Positions 6,792 through 15,511 of a DNA stretch of 38,010 bases are shown here, piece by piece. The notes beneath the pieces are model-generated. The model made no database searches. It saw only the letters and a list, made by a program, of their open reading frames with translations, and had not been told where the DNA came from. The position numbers and the translations under genes were made by a program. The DNA lies in the NCBI GenBank assembly GCA_019425045.1, contig JAHYYI010000019.1, positions 3,571-41,580 of the forward strand, written 5' to 3'. The number at the start of each line of letters is the position of its first letter. The first letter of the stretch is position 1. This DNA is from Collinsella sp. Lineage in GTDB: Bacteria; Actinomycetota; Coriobacteriia; Coriobacteriales; Coriobacteriaceae.

Positions 6792-8756
6792 ATGGCAGAG
6801 AACCAGAACGCCGCAGATCAGGCATCGACGCTCAACGACGAGCGCGCCACCCGCCTGGCCAAGCGCGCCGCCCTGTTCGAGGCGGGCCAGAACCCCTATC
6901 CCGAGCACTCTGAGCTTGAGGACTACGTTGCCGATATCGAGGCTAAGTATGCCGAGCTTGCCGATGGCGAGGACACCGAGGACGTCGTGAAGATCGCCGG
7001 CCGTGTGGTCGCCAAGCGCGGTCAGGGCAAGATTATGTTCATCGTCGTGCGCGATGCGACTGCCGAGATTCAGCTGTTCTGCCGCATCAATGACATGGAC
7101 GAGACCGCTTGGAACACGCTCAAGGCCCTCGACCTTGGCGATATCCTGGGCGTGACCGGCGTGGTCGTGCGCACCCAGCGCGGCCAGCTTTCCGTTGCCC
7201 CTAAGAGTGCGACCCTGCTTGCCAAGGCCGTTCGTCCGCTGCCCGAGAAGTTCCACGGCCTCTCCGACAAGGAGACCCGCTATCGCCAGCGCTATGTCGA
7301 CCTGATCGCCAACGACGACGTTCGCGAGACCTTCCGTAAGCGTTCGCAGATTCTCTCCACCTTCCGTCGTTTTATGGAGTCCGACGGCTACATGGAGGTC
7401 GAGACCCCCATCTTGCAGACCATCCAGGGCGGCGCTACGGCTAAGCCGTTCATCACGCACTTCAACGCGCTCGATCAGGAGTGCTACCTGCGTATTGCCA
7501 CCGAGCTGCACCTCAAGCGCTGCATCGTCGGCGGTTTTGAGCGCGTGTTCGAGATCGGCCGTATCTTCCGTAACGAGGGCATGGACCTTACCCACAACCC
7601 CGAGTTCACCACGATGGAGGCCTACCGTGCCTTCTCCGACCTCGAGGGCATGAAGGCGCTCGCCCAGGGTGTCATCAAGGCGGCTAACAAGGCCATCGGC
7701 AACCCCGAGGTTATCGAGTACCAGGGCCAGACCATCGACCTTTCTGGTGAGTGGGCCAGCCGTCCCATGACCGACATCGTCTCCGACGTGCTCGGCAAGC
7801 AGGTCACCATCGACACGCCGGTCGAGGAGCTTGCTGCCGCCGCGCGCGAGAAGGGCTTGGAGATTAAGCCCGAGTGGACTGCTGGCAAGATCATCGCCGA
7901 GATTTACGATGAGCTGGGCGAGGACACCATCGTCAACCCGACATTCGTGTGCGATTACCCCATCGAGGTCAGCCCGCTCGCCAAGCGTTTTGAGGACGAC
8001 CCGCGCCTGACGCACCGCTTTGAGCTGGTTATCGCCGGCCACGAGTACGCCAACGCGTTCTCCGAGCTCAACGACCCGGTCGACCAGGCCGAGCGCTTTG
8101 CCGCTCAGATGGCCGAGAAGGCTGGCGGCGACGACGAGGCCATGGAGTACGACGAGGATTACGTGCGCGCCCTCGAGTACGGTATGCCTCCCGCGGGCGG
8201 CATCGGCATCGGTATCGACCGCGTGGTCATGCTGCTCACCAACCAGGCTTCCATCCGCGACGTGCTACTGTTCCCGCACATGAAGCCCGAGAAGGGTTTC
8301 CAGTCCGGTGCCGCTGCCGCCAAGGCTGCCGAGGCCGGCAACGCCGCGAGCCCCTTCGTCAAGCCGCTCAAGCCCACGGTTGATTATTCCAAGATTGCCG
8401 TCGAGCCGCTGTTTGAGGAGTTCGTCGACTTTGATACCTTCTCCAAGAGCGACTTCCGCGCCGTGAAGGTCAAGGCATGCGAGGCCGTCAAGAAGTCCAA
8501 GAAGCTGCTGAACTTTACGCTCGACGACGGCACCGGCACCGATCGTACCATCCTCTCCGGCATTCACGGTTATTATGAGCCCGAGGACCTGGTCGGCAAG
8601 ACTCTGCTCGCCATCACCAACCTGCCTCCGCGCAAGATGATGGGCATTCCCAGCTGCGGCATGCTCATCAGCGCTATCCACGAGGAGGATGGTGAGGAGC
8701 GTCTCAACCTGATCCAGCTCGACGCCTCCATCCCCGCCGGCGCAAAGATGTACTAG
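6792..8756 (+). CDS. lysS: Lysyl-tRNA synthetase (class II) with C-terminal tRNA-binding domain
   Basis: This 654-residue enzyme charges tRNA-Lys. The N-terminal OB-fold anticodon-binding domain spans about 65-165. The class II core follows, with motif 1 around 200-215 (RRFMESDGYMEVETPIL), motif 2 around 250-275 (EIGRIFRNEGMDLTHNPEF) and motif 3 around 469-485 (GGIGIGIDRVVML). Ordinary LysRS ends near residue 500. Here an Ala-rich linker leads to an added domain (about 537-654, from VEPLFEEFVDFDTF to the end) with LPPRKMMGIPSCGMLI. That resembles the Trbp111/EMAPII-type domain usually found at the end of MetRS. GAGGAG at 6780-6785 supports the ATG. Confidence 0.95.
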   Translation: MAENQNAADQASTLNDERATRLAKRAALFEAGQNPYPEHSELEDYVADIEAKYAELADGEDTEDVVKIAGRVVAKRGQGKIMFIVVRDATAEIQLFCRINDMDETAWNTLKALDLGDILGVTGVVVRTQRGQLSVAPKSATLLAKAVRPLPEKFHGLSDKETRYRQRYVDLIANDDVRETFRKRSQILSTFRRFMESDGYMEVETPILQTIQGGATAKPFITHFNALDQECYLRIATELHLKRCIVGGFERVFEIGRIFRNEGMDLTHNPEFTTMEAYRAFSDLEGMKALAQGVIKAANKAIGNPEVIEYQGQTIDLSGEWASRPMTDIVSDVLGKQVTIDTPVEELAAAAREKGLEIKPEWTAGKIIAEIYDELGEDTIVNPTFVCDYPIEVSPLAKRFEDDPRLTHRFELVIAGHEYANAFSELNDPVDQAERFAAQMAEKAGGDDEAMEYDEDYVRALEYGMPPAGGIGIGIDRVVMLLTNQASIRDVLLFPHMKPEKGFQSGAAAAKAAEAGNAASPFVKPLKPTVDYSKIAVEPLFEEFVDFDTFSKSDFRAVKVKACEAVKKSKKLLNFTLDDGTGTDRTILSGIHGYYEPEDLVGKTLLAITNLPPRKMMGIPSCGMLISAIHEEDGEERLNLIQLDASIPAGAKMY

Positions 8757-8758
8757 GG

Positions 8759-8788
8759 GGTTACGGCGTTTTACCAAACGCCGTAACC
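8759..8788 (+). terminator. Perfect 13-bp hairpin after lysS
   Basis: GGTTACGGCGTTT (8759-8771), loop TACC, AAACGCCGTAACC (8776-8788), two bases after the stop codon and without a T tract. It shares loop and arm ends with the hairpin after dtd (4243-4270). Confidence 0.55.
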
Positions 8789-8830
8789 GCTCGACGCTGC
8801 GCGCCGCCCAGAGCGACAATTTGTCATTCA

Positions 8831-8871
8831 AAAGGCAAGGCATGACCAGAAGGTCTATGCCTTGCCTTTTT
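8831..8871 (+). terminator. Terminator after lysS
   Basis: AAGGCAAGGCAT (8832-8843), inner stem GACC-AGAA-GGTC, a bulged T, then ATGCCTTGCC and TTTTT. The inner part is shared with the hairpin after cysS (22116-22140). Confidence 0.8.
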
Positions 8872-8955
8872 CATGCCAACTTGTTCGCTCTGGACGTCGC
8901 TCGCTGTCCGTCCTCTATCTGCGGCGTTGACTTGGTTGACACTTAGAACATCGAT

Positions 8956-8986
8956 GTAGTCATTGGGGACGTTCTTAAACGACTAC
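8956..8986. repeat. Short palindrome with GGGGAC loop
   Basis: GTAGTCATT (8956-8964) pairs imperfectly with AACGACTAC (8978-8986) around a loop beginning GGGGAC. Together with the hairpins at 8759 and 8831 it is all I see in the 336-base gap between lysS and the exporter gene, apart from a TTGACA at 8936-8941 without a clear -10. Confidence 0.45.
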
Positions 8987-9092
8987 CCAACGGCTATTGA
9001 GCACATGGCTCGCATGGCAGCCGTCTCTTTTATGTTTCCTTTAGCCGTCGCTGCCTAGGATGGGGGTTAGTCGGTGGGAAGGGAGCGTCTAT

Positions 9093-10661
9093 ATGGACGA
9101 CGCGAGCGAGCGTGCAATCGAAGAGGACATGCTCGATCAGTTCAATTACTTTGACGATGAGGATGAGGAGCTAATCGATCGTCGCGAGCCGGCATCGCTT
9201 GACTCATTTGATCTGGTCGATGAAGAGACTGATGAGGTTGAGGACGAATCAACGGAGCCCCCACAGTCTTCGCGCCTTGACTCGCTGCTTTCGAGAGCCC
9301 CCATGCACCACGGTGTTCGTGCCGGCGCACTCCATATGAAAACAGACTGGCACCAGATCGTGACGGCAGGCGATGAGCTTGCCGTCGATGCGCCGCTCAC
9401 CGATAAGTCATCCATCATCTGCCGCACCGGTATGCTTATGCTCGCGAGCGGAACGGGTGCCTGGCGTGTACGCGATACCATGAATCGCGTTGCCGCCGTA
9501 CTCGGTGTCACCGTCCACGTTGACTTAAGTCTTCTGTCGTTTGAGTGCACCTGCATCGAAGATGGCCACTGCTTTAACGAGGTTGTCAGCCTGCCCACAA
9601 CGGGAGTCAATACCCATCGCATTTGGATGATGGAGAGCTTCCTAAAGGAAATCGAGACGTATGGGCGCCGGTTTACCGTGCACGAATACCACGAGATGCT
9701 CAAGACCGTTGAGAGTTCAAAACCCGATTACTCTCCCTGGCAACAGGGCCTTGCGGCAGCTTGTGCTTGCGGCGCCTTCGTCTTTTTGCTCGGCGGCGGC
9801 CCTATCGAGATGGCCTGCGCATTCGTAGGCGCTGGTGTTGGCAACTTTGCTCGCTCTCATATTCTCAAGCAGGGTCTTGGCCAGTTTAGCGCGCTGACGA
9901 TTGGCGTTGCGCTCGCTTGCGTTTCGTATCTGCTGGCATTGCTCGGCCTTGGCCAGGTCGTACCGGGGGCAATGTCGCACCAAGAAGGCTATATCGGCGC
10001 CATGCTCTTTGTGATTCCCGGCTTTCCCCTCATTACGGCAGGCCTCGACATCGCTAAGCTCGATATGCGAAGCGGCATTGAGCGTCTTTCGTATGCCGTG
10101 TCGATTATTGTGATGGCGACCCTTGTGGGCTGGATGGTTGCCGAGTGTGTGGGGCTGGCACCGGATGATTTTGCCCCGCTCGGCCTTTCGCCGCTTGCCC
10201 TTACGCTCCTGCGCGTGGTGATGAGCTTCGTTGGCGTATTCGGCTTCTCGGTGATGTTCAACAGCCCGGTAAAGATGGCCGCGGCAGCTGGGCTGATCGG
10301 CGCCGTGTCCAATACCTTGCGCCTTACGCTCGTCGATGCGCCGACGCTGTTTCCCTTTCTGGGCCTGAGCGTAGGTATGCCTCCCGAGGCGGCAGCGTTT
10401 ATCGGCGCGCTGGTATCGGGGCTGCTCGCGAGCTTAGCCGAAATCAAGCTCACCTACCCACGTATCGCCCTCACGGTGCCATCGATTGTCATTATGGTGC
10501 CGGGCTTGTATCTGTATCGCTCGATGTATTACATGTGCACATTCGACACGGTCAATATGCTCGGCTGGTTTGTGCGTGCAGTGCTCATCGTGGCGTTTTT
10601 GCCCGTTGGCCTGGGTGTGGCGCGTACACTCACCGACCCTCGCTGGCGCCACACCAGCTAA
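9093..10661 (+). CDS. Threonine/serine exporter family membrane protein (ThrE-type, fused halves)
   Basis: This 522-residue inner-membrane protein has three parts. An acidic, probably disordered cytoplasmic tail covers about 1-75. The DUF1212 (YjjP/ThrE) domain follows, with GTGAWRVRDTMNRVAAVLG near residue 120 and several membrane segments from about 215. The second, YjjB-like half (about 345-510) carries AAAAGLIGAVSNTLRL and further membrane helices. Fused ThrE proteins export L-threonine and L-serine; in other bacteria the halves are separate genes. ATG 9093 is chosen for GGAAGGGAG at 9077-9085; the frame is open to 9060. It stands alone between lysS and clpC. Substrate is inferred from family only. 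Confidence 0.82.
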   Translation: MDDASERAIEEDMLDQFNYFDDEDEELIDRREPASLDSFDLVDEETDEVEDESTEPPQSSRLDSLLSRAPMHHGVRAGALHMKTDWHQIVTAGDELAVDAPLTDKSSIICRTGMLMLASGTGAWRVRDTMNRVAAVLGVTVHVDLSLLSFECTCIEDGHCFNEVVSLPTTGVNTHRIWMMESFLKEIETYGRRFTVHEYHEMLKTVESSKPDYSPWQQGLAAACACGAFVFLLGGGPIEMACAFVGAGVGNFARSHILKQGLGQFSALTIGVALACVSYLLALLGLGQVVPGAMSHQEGYIGAMLFVIPGFPLITAGLDIAKLDMRSGIERLSYAVSIIVMATLVGWMVAECVGLAPDDFAPLGLSPLALTLLRVVMSFVGVFGFSVMFNSPVKMAAAAGLIGAVSNTLRLTLVDAPTLFPFLGLSVGMPPEAAAFIGALVSGLLASLAEIKLTYPRIALTVPSIVIMVPGLYLYRSMYYMCTFDTVNMLGWFVRAVLIVAFLPVGLGVARTLTDPRWRHTS

Positions 10662-10692
10662 TTGGTGCAAATGAAACTGATCCGCAAAACAT

Positions 10693-10785
10693 GAACGTGG
10701 ATAATCTCCCGTTTTTGGCTTGTTTACGGGCTCAAAACGGGAGATTATCCACGCTCGTGGAATGGGTGTCCGAAAATCCACGCTC
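10693..10785. repeat. Palindromic repeat, GAGCGTGGATAAT family, copy 1
   Basis: Left arm 10693-10715 (GAACGTGGATAATCTCCC then GTTTT) pairs with 10734-10756 across 18 bases. A third, diverged arm GAAAATCCACGCTC follows at 10772-10785. Related copies lie at 24393-24456 and 28494-28585. Each main arm carries TTATCCAC. Confidence 0.8.
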
Positions 10786-10896
10786 GTTGGGCCGATGCAG
10801 ACGCACCTGGCAATTCCTTTTTTGTAGACGTTGTCGTATGGCTGCATGCGGAAAAGGCCCCAGCGATTAACATATACTCCATATGGGTAAAGAGAC

Positions 10897-10923
10897 CAAA
10901 GCGCCGCCACGAGTGGCGCTTTG
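10897..10923. terminator. Hairpin upstream of clpC
   Basis: CAAAGCGCC (10897-10905) and GGCGCTTTG (10915-10923) form a 9-bp stem; only TTTG follows. A -10-like TATACT (10873-10878) lies just upstream, so this could be a clpC leader hairpin rather than a terminator. Confidence 0.45.
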
Positions 10924-10959
10924 CGTTTGAAAAAACTAGCTCGTCTAAGAGGAACTAGC

Positions 10960-13602
10960 ATGTTAGACCGTTTTACCGATCGCGCGCGCAAGGTCATGTC
11001 CATGGCCAAGCAGGAGGCGCTCGATCTTCATTCAAATAAGGTGGGTACCGAGCATCTGTTGCTCGCGCTCGCCAAGGAGGACGAGGGCATTGCCGCTGAG
11101 GCGCTGCGCTCGCTCGATATCTCCTACGACGACATCATGGATACCCTCAAAGAGGTCCAGACCACGGTTCCCGAGCCCAGCGAGGAGACCGAGGCTGCCA
11201 AGCTTGCCTTTACGCCGCTCGTCATTAGCGTGATGGAGCGCTCCTTCCGCGTGGCACGCGAGAACAACCAGACCTACGTTTCGACCGAGCACTTGCTGAT
11301 CGGCATCGTCGAAGAAGGCAACGGCATGGCCATGGACATCCTCATGCGCCTGGGCGTGTCGTCTGCTTCCATTAAAAAGGCCATCGAAAAGCTCACTGCC
11401 AAGGATCAGGACAAGAAGCGTCCGCTCGCTGGCGCTGGCGCTGGTCGTCCCGGTGCGGGCCTGCCGTTCTTTAGCGGCTCGGATGCCTCTCAGCAAAAGG
11501 GGAGCGGCACCGACACGCTCAAGCAGTTCGCCACCAACCTCACGCAAAAGGCGCGCGACGGCGAGCTCGATCCCGTGATTGGCCGCGAAAAGGAAGTCCA
11601 GCGCATGATGGAGATCCTTTCGCGCCGCACCAAGAACAATCCGCTTATCCTGGGCGATCCCGGCGTGGGCAAGACGGCTATCGTCGAGGGCCTGGCGCAG
11701 CAGATTGCTGCTGGCAACGTGCCCGAGAACCTCATGAACCAGAATATCTGGACGCTCGACCTGCCGGGTCTTGTCGCGGGCGCCAAGTATCGCGGTGAGT
11801 TTGAGGAGCGCCTCAAGAACGTGATCCAAGAGGCTACCGAGGCCGACGACGTCATCTTGTTTATCGATGAGATGCACACCATCATCGGTGCCGGTTCTGC
11901 CGAGGGCTCCATCGACGCGAGCTCCATGCTCAAGCCCGTGCTCGCGCGCGGTGCCTTCCAGATTATCGGCGCCACCACGGCCGAGGAATTCCGCAAGTAC
12001 CTCACCAAGGACCCGGCCTTCGAGCGTCGCTTCCAGACCATCGATGTCGAGGAGCCGAGCGTCGAGGACACGGTCAAGATCCTGACCGCGCTCAAGCCGC
12101 GCTACGAGGAGCACCACCATGTGCGCTATACGCAGGGTGCTATCGAGGCCGCCGCGAACCTTTCCAACCGCTACATTCAGGATCGCTTCCTGCCCGATAA
12201 GGCCATCGACCTCATTGACGAGGCCGGTGCTCGCGCTCGCATCGCCGCCAACCGCGCGCCCGAGCCGGTGCGCGAGGCCGAGCATCGCATAGAGGAGCTC
12301 AAGGCCGCCGCGCAGGAGGCCACCGAGAGCGACGACATGAACAAGGCCGCCGAGATCACCGAGCAGCAGAAGGCTGCCGAGATTGAACTCGCCGAGGCCA
12401 AGGCTGCCTGGACGGCCGAGCTTGACGCCAGCCCGCTCACCATCGATGTGAGTCAGATTGCCGATATCGTGTCCGTGACTTCGGGCGTGCCGGTGTCCTC
12501 GCTTACCGAGAGCGAGAGCCGTCGCCTGCTGCAGGCCGAAAGCGTGCTCAAGACGCGCATCATCGGTCAGGATGAGGCTGTCGAGGCCGTTGCCAAGGCC
12601 GTGCGCCGCAGCCGCTCGCCGCTCAAGGATCCGCGTCGCCCCGGCGGCAGCTTTATCTTCCTTGGTCCCACCGGCACGGGCAAGACCGAGCTTGCCAAGA
12701 CGCTCGCCGAGTACCTCTTTGGCAGCAAGGACGCACTCATCAGCTTCGACATGTCCGAGTTCGGTAGCGAGTTCGAGGTCTCCAAGCTCATCGGCAGCCC
12801 TCCGGGTTACGTCGGTCACGATGAGGGTGGCCAGCTCACCAAGACCGTTCGTCGCCACCCGTACTCGGTCGTGCTGTTCGACGAGATCGAGAAGGCGCAC
12901 CCCGATATCTTCAACATCCTGCTGCAGGTGCTGGAAGAGGGTCGTCTGACCGATAGCCAGGGCAAGACGGTCGACTTCCGCAACACCGTGATCATCATGA
13001 CGTCCAACGTGGGCGCCCGCGAGATTGCGCAGGATGCAAGCGTTGGCTTTGGCACCACCGGCGAGCAGGGCCTCACCTCGAGTGAGATCCGCGGTCGCGC
13101 CATGGGCGAGCTCAAGCGCCTGTTCCGCCCCGAGCTGCTCAACCGCATCGACGACATCGTGGTGTTCCAGAAGCTCTCGGGCGAGAATCTCACCAAGATC
13201 GCGCACCTGCTGGTGGACGACCTGCGTCAGCGTTTGATTGCCAACGGCATGAACATCAAGCTCACCGATGCGGCCTATGACAAGATCGTGGCCGAGGGCA
13301 CCGACCTCACCAACGGTGCGCGTCCGCTGCGCCGTGCTATTCAAAAGCTCATCGAGGACCCGCTGTCCGAGGAGCTGCTGGCCGGCGAGTGGGGCGAGGG
13401 CGATACCGTCCTGTGCGACGTGGCCGATGGCAAGTTTGTCTTTAGCCACGGCACGGGCGAGATCCCGGCACCGCGTCCGGCGGGCACGCTCGGTGGTGAT
13501 ATCGCCCCGGCGGCACCGCGCACTGGCAACGCCGCGCCCGTGAGCGGCGGCGTGACCTCGGGCCCCGGCGGCATGATGCAAGCCGGTTCCGGCGCGCTGT
13601 AG
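10960..13602 (+). CDS. clpC: ATP-dependent Clp protease ATP-binding subunit ClpC
   Basis: This 880-residue AAA+ unfoldase feeds proteins to ClpP. Two Clp-N repeats fill about 1-145. The first ATPase module has Walker A GDPGVGKT near 232 and Walker B ILFIDEMHT near 299. The middle region (about 410-460) contains EAEHRIEELKAAAQEATESD, a UVR-like coiled segment typical of ClpC rather than ClpA. The second module has Walker A GPTGTGKT near 569 and VVLFDEIEKAHPD. The ClpP-docking loop is probably SVGFGTTG near 695. A Gly/Pro/Ala-rich tail of about 50 residues ends the protein. ATG 10960 follows AGAGGA (10948-10953). No CtsR or HspR operator was recognised. Confidence 0.95.
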   Translation: MLDRFTDRARKVMSMAKQEALDLHSNKVGTEHLLLALAKEDEGIAAEALRSLDISYDDIMDTLKEVQTTVPEPSEETEAAKLAFTPLVISVMERSFRVARENNQTYVSTEHLLIGIVEEGNGMAMDILMRLGVSSASIKKAIEKLTAKDQDKKRPLAGAGAGRPGAGLPFFSGSDASQQKGSGTDTLKQFATNLTQKARDGELDPVIGREKEVQRMMEILSRRTKNNPLILGDPGVGKTAIVEGLAQQIAAGNVPENLMNQNIWTLDLPGLVAGAKYRGEFEERLKNVIQEATEADDVILFIDEMHTIIGAGSAEGSIDASSMLKPVLARGAFQIIGATTAEEFRKYLTKDPAFERRFQTIDVEEPSVEDTVKILTALKPRYEEHHHVRYTQGAIEAAANLSNRYIQDRFLPDKAIDLIDEAGARARIAANRAPEPVREAEHRIEELKAAAQEATESDDMNKAAEITEQQKAAEIELAEAKAAWTAELDASPLTIDVSQIADIVSVTSGVPVSSLTESESRRLLQAESVLKTRIIGQDEAVEAVAKAVRRSRSPLKDPRRPGGSFIFLGPTGTGKTELAKTLAEYLFGSKDALISFDMSEFGSEFEVSKLIGSPPGYVGHDEGGQLTKTVRRHPYSVVLFDEIEKAHPDIFNILLQVLEEGRLTDSQGKTVDFRNTVIIMTSNVGAREIAQDASVGFGTTGEQGLTSSEIRGRAMGELKRLFRPELLNRIDDIVVFQKLSGENLTKIAHLLVDDLRQRLIANGMNIKLTDAAYDKIVAEGTDLTNGARPLRRAIQKLIEDPLSEELLAGEWGEGDTVLCDVADGKFVFSHGTGEIPAPRPAGTLGGDIAPAAPRTGNAAPVSGGVTSGPGGMMQAGSGAL

Positions 13603-13627
13603 GGCGTAACAAAACCTTGTGTCCACG

Positions 13628-13654
13628 AGGGCGTTCCAAAGGAGCGCCCTTTTT
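13628..13654 (+). terminator. Terminator after clpC
   Basis: AGGGCGTTCC (13628-13637) pairs with GGAGCGCCCT (13641-13650), with one mismatched position near the loop, followed by TTTT. Confidence 0.85.
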
Positions 13655-13927
13655 CTGTTGGAAAGCCCCCTTCGTTCAAAGTAGATCTCATTAAACATAT
13701 CAATGGCGTATGCATAAACGTTGATCAAGCGTTGAGGTTGGTTGAAGGGTCCAACGTCCCTTCGGCGCGGCCCGTCTAACCTGCTTTATCTTAATAAAGT
13801 GGCGTCTCCCCACCGTTAGCCGATGATGCAAGGGCGCTCGGCGTTTTCGACTGGTTTATGCACGCAAAGTCTGGGAATATACAAGGCGCATGTCTTACTG
13901 TCTAACCAGTTGCGCCAAGGAGGCACC
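13655..13927 (+). other. Intergenic region upstream of pepD
   Basis: This stretch holds no convincing gene. Two short dyads are visible, GAAGGG/CCCTTC around 13744-13762 and CTTTAT/ATAAAG at 13784-13799. A possible weak promoter is TTTATG (13855-13860), 17 bases, TATACA (13878-13883). No riboswitch was recognised. Confidence 0.4.
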
Positions 13928-15385
13928 ATGGATTACAAGATCACCGGCTACGAGCCCGCCCAGCTGTTCCATTTCTTTGAGGAGGTCAGCGCGATCCCCC
14001 GTGGGTCTGGCAACGAGAAGGGCATCAGCGATTTCCTGGTTGCGTTTGCCAAGGAGCGCGGCCTCGATGTGTACCAGGACGAGGTCTACAACGTCATCAT
14101 TCGCAAGCCCGCTTCTGCCGGCGCCGAGAATGCCCCGACCGTGATGCTGCAGGGCCACATCGATATGGTGTGCGACAAGTTGGGCTCTGTTGAGCACGAC
14201 TTTACGACCGACGGTATCGACCTGGTCGTCAAGGACGGCGTCCTCACCGCTAACGGCACCACCCTGGGCGCCGACAACGGTATTGCTGTCGCTCTGATGC
14301 TTACTGTGCTCAACGACGATTCGATCGTTCATCCCGCCCTCGAGTGCGTATTCACCACCGACGAGGAGACTGGCCTGGTCGGCGCCGAGACGCTCGACAA
14401 GTCCCAGATTAGCGCCCGCACCATGATTAACCTTGACTCCGAGGAAGAGGGCGTTGCCACCGTCAGCTGCGCCGGCGGCGTCGTTGTTACCTACACCTGC
14501 CCCATCGTGCGCGAGCACAAGACCGGCAGCACCCTCACGCTCGACATCTCCGGCCTACTGGGTGGTCATTCCGGCAACGATATCAACCTGGAGCGCGGCA
14601 ACGGCAGCCTCATCATGGCCCGCATCATCGACCGCCTGATGGTCGCCGGCGAGCCCGCCATCGTTAGCTTTAACGGCGGCACTAAGGACAACGCCATCAA
14701 CCGTGAGTGCAAGGCCGAGCTGGTTTACGCCGACCACGCTGCCGCCGAGGCCGCGGCCCAGATCGCAAAGGACATCATCGCCGACGTCACTGCCGAGCTC
14801 GAGGTCTTCGACCCCGGCTTTACCTGCACCGTCGAGATTGCCGACGACGCCGAGGTCGAGGCCATGGATCAGAAGTCCGCGCTTGCCCTCATCCGCGCCC
14901 TGCGTCTTGCCCCTAATGGCGTGATTCGCCGCAACGTCGCCACCGACGGCTCCGTCGAGGTTTCCTCCAACATCGGCGTGGTCGCCACTTCCGACGACCA
15001 GGTCAAGATCATGCTGTCCCCGCGCTCCTCGATCACCTCACTGCAGAACGAGTTCAAGGACCGCCTGCAGACGCTGGCCGATGTCTTGGGCTTCGACGCC
15101 AAGTTCGAGTTCGAGTATCCCGGCTGGAGCTATGCCGAGCATTCGCCGGTCCGCGACGTTTTTGTCGAGAGCTATCGCGAGCTCTTTGGCTCCGAGCTGC
15201 GCATCGAGTCCATTCACGCTGGCCTTGAGTGCGGCCTGTTTGCTGAGGCCCTGCACGGCCTGGACGCCATCGCCGTGGGCCCGACGCTCTCCGATGTCCA
15301 CACCCCGGACGAGAGCATGGAGCTCGCTTCTGCCGAGCGCTTCTACGAGCTGCTCATCGACGTCCTCAAGCGCCTTGCCGCGTAA
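13928..15385 (+). CDS. pepD: Aminoacyl-histidine dipeptidase (PepD-like, M20 family)
   Basis: This 485-residue cytosolic zinc peptidase has broad activity on Xaa-His and other dipeptides. The metal-binding motifs of the M20 family are in order: LQGHIDMVCDK (His-Asp) near residue 75-83, TLGADNGIAVAL (bridging Asp) near 115, FTTDEETGLVGAE (catalytic Glu pair) near 143-150, and NLDSEEEG (Asp) near 173. The dimerisation insert contains LLGGHSGNDI near 212. AAGGAGG at 13917-13923 fixes the ATG at 13928; the frame is open upstream to 13823 without a ribosome site. It is monocistronic, with its own terminator. Confidence 0.93.
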   Translation: MDYKITGYEPAQLFHFFEEVSAIPRGSGNEKGISDFLVAFAKERGLDVYQDEVYNVIIRKPASAGAENAPTVMLQGHIDMVCDKLGSVEHDFTTDGIDLVVKDGVLTANGTTLGADNGIAVALMLTVLNDDSIVHPALECVFTTDEETGLVGAETLDKSQISARTMINLDSEEEGVATVSCAGGVVVTYTCPIVREHKTGSTLTLDISGLLGGHSGNDINLERGNGSLIMARIIDRLMVAGEPAIVSFNGGTKDNAINRECKAELVYADHAAAEAAAQIAKDIIADVTAELEVFDPGFTCTVEIADDAEVEAMDQKSALALIRALRLAPNGVIRRNVATDGSVEVSSNIGVVATSDDQVKIMLSPRSSITSLQNEFKDRLQTLADVLGFDAKFEFEYPGWSYAEHSPVRDVFVESYRELFGSELRIESIHAGLECGLFAEALHGLDAIAVGPTLSDVHTPDESMELASAERFYELLIDVLKRLAA

Positions 15386-15440
15386 GGGTCGCGCTAGCAG
15401 CAGTTCGAGCCACGTGCTAGAGGATTGCAAATGACATTAC

Positions 15441-15488
15441 GAGAGGGGGCATCCGAACTTTTGCGACGGGTGCCCCCCCTCTTTTTTT
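15441..15488 (+). terminator. Terminator after pepD
   Basis: AGAGGGGGCA (15442-15451) pairs with TGCCCCCCCTCT (15471-15482, two extra C) and is followed by a run of T to 15488. Confidence 0.85.
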
Positions 15489-15511
15489 AAGAAATGTGGA
15501 TTGATTGGCGC

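Noticed and set aside
11032..13728. A 898-codon open frame on the minus strand across clpC
   Set aside because: It is a mirror of the strongly G/C-biased clpC codons; the plus strand encodes a full-length, motif-complete ClpC.
15441..15488. Bidirectional terminator shared by pepD and hipA
   Set aside because: The T tract is only on the plus strand, so it suits pepD but not the leftward hipA transcript.
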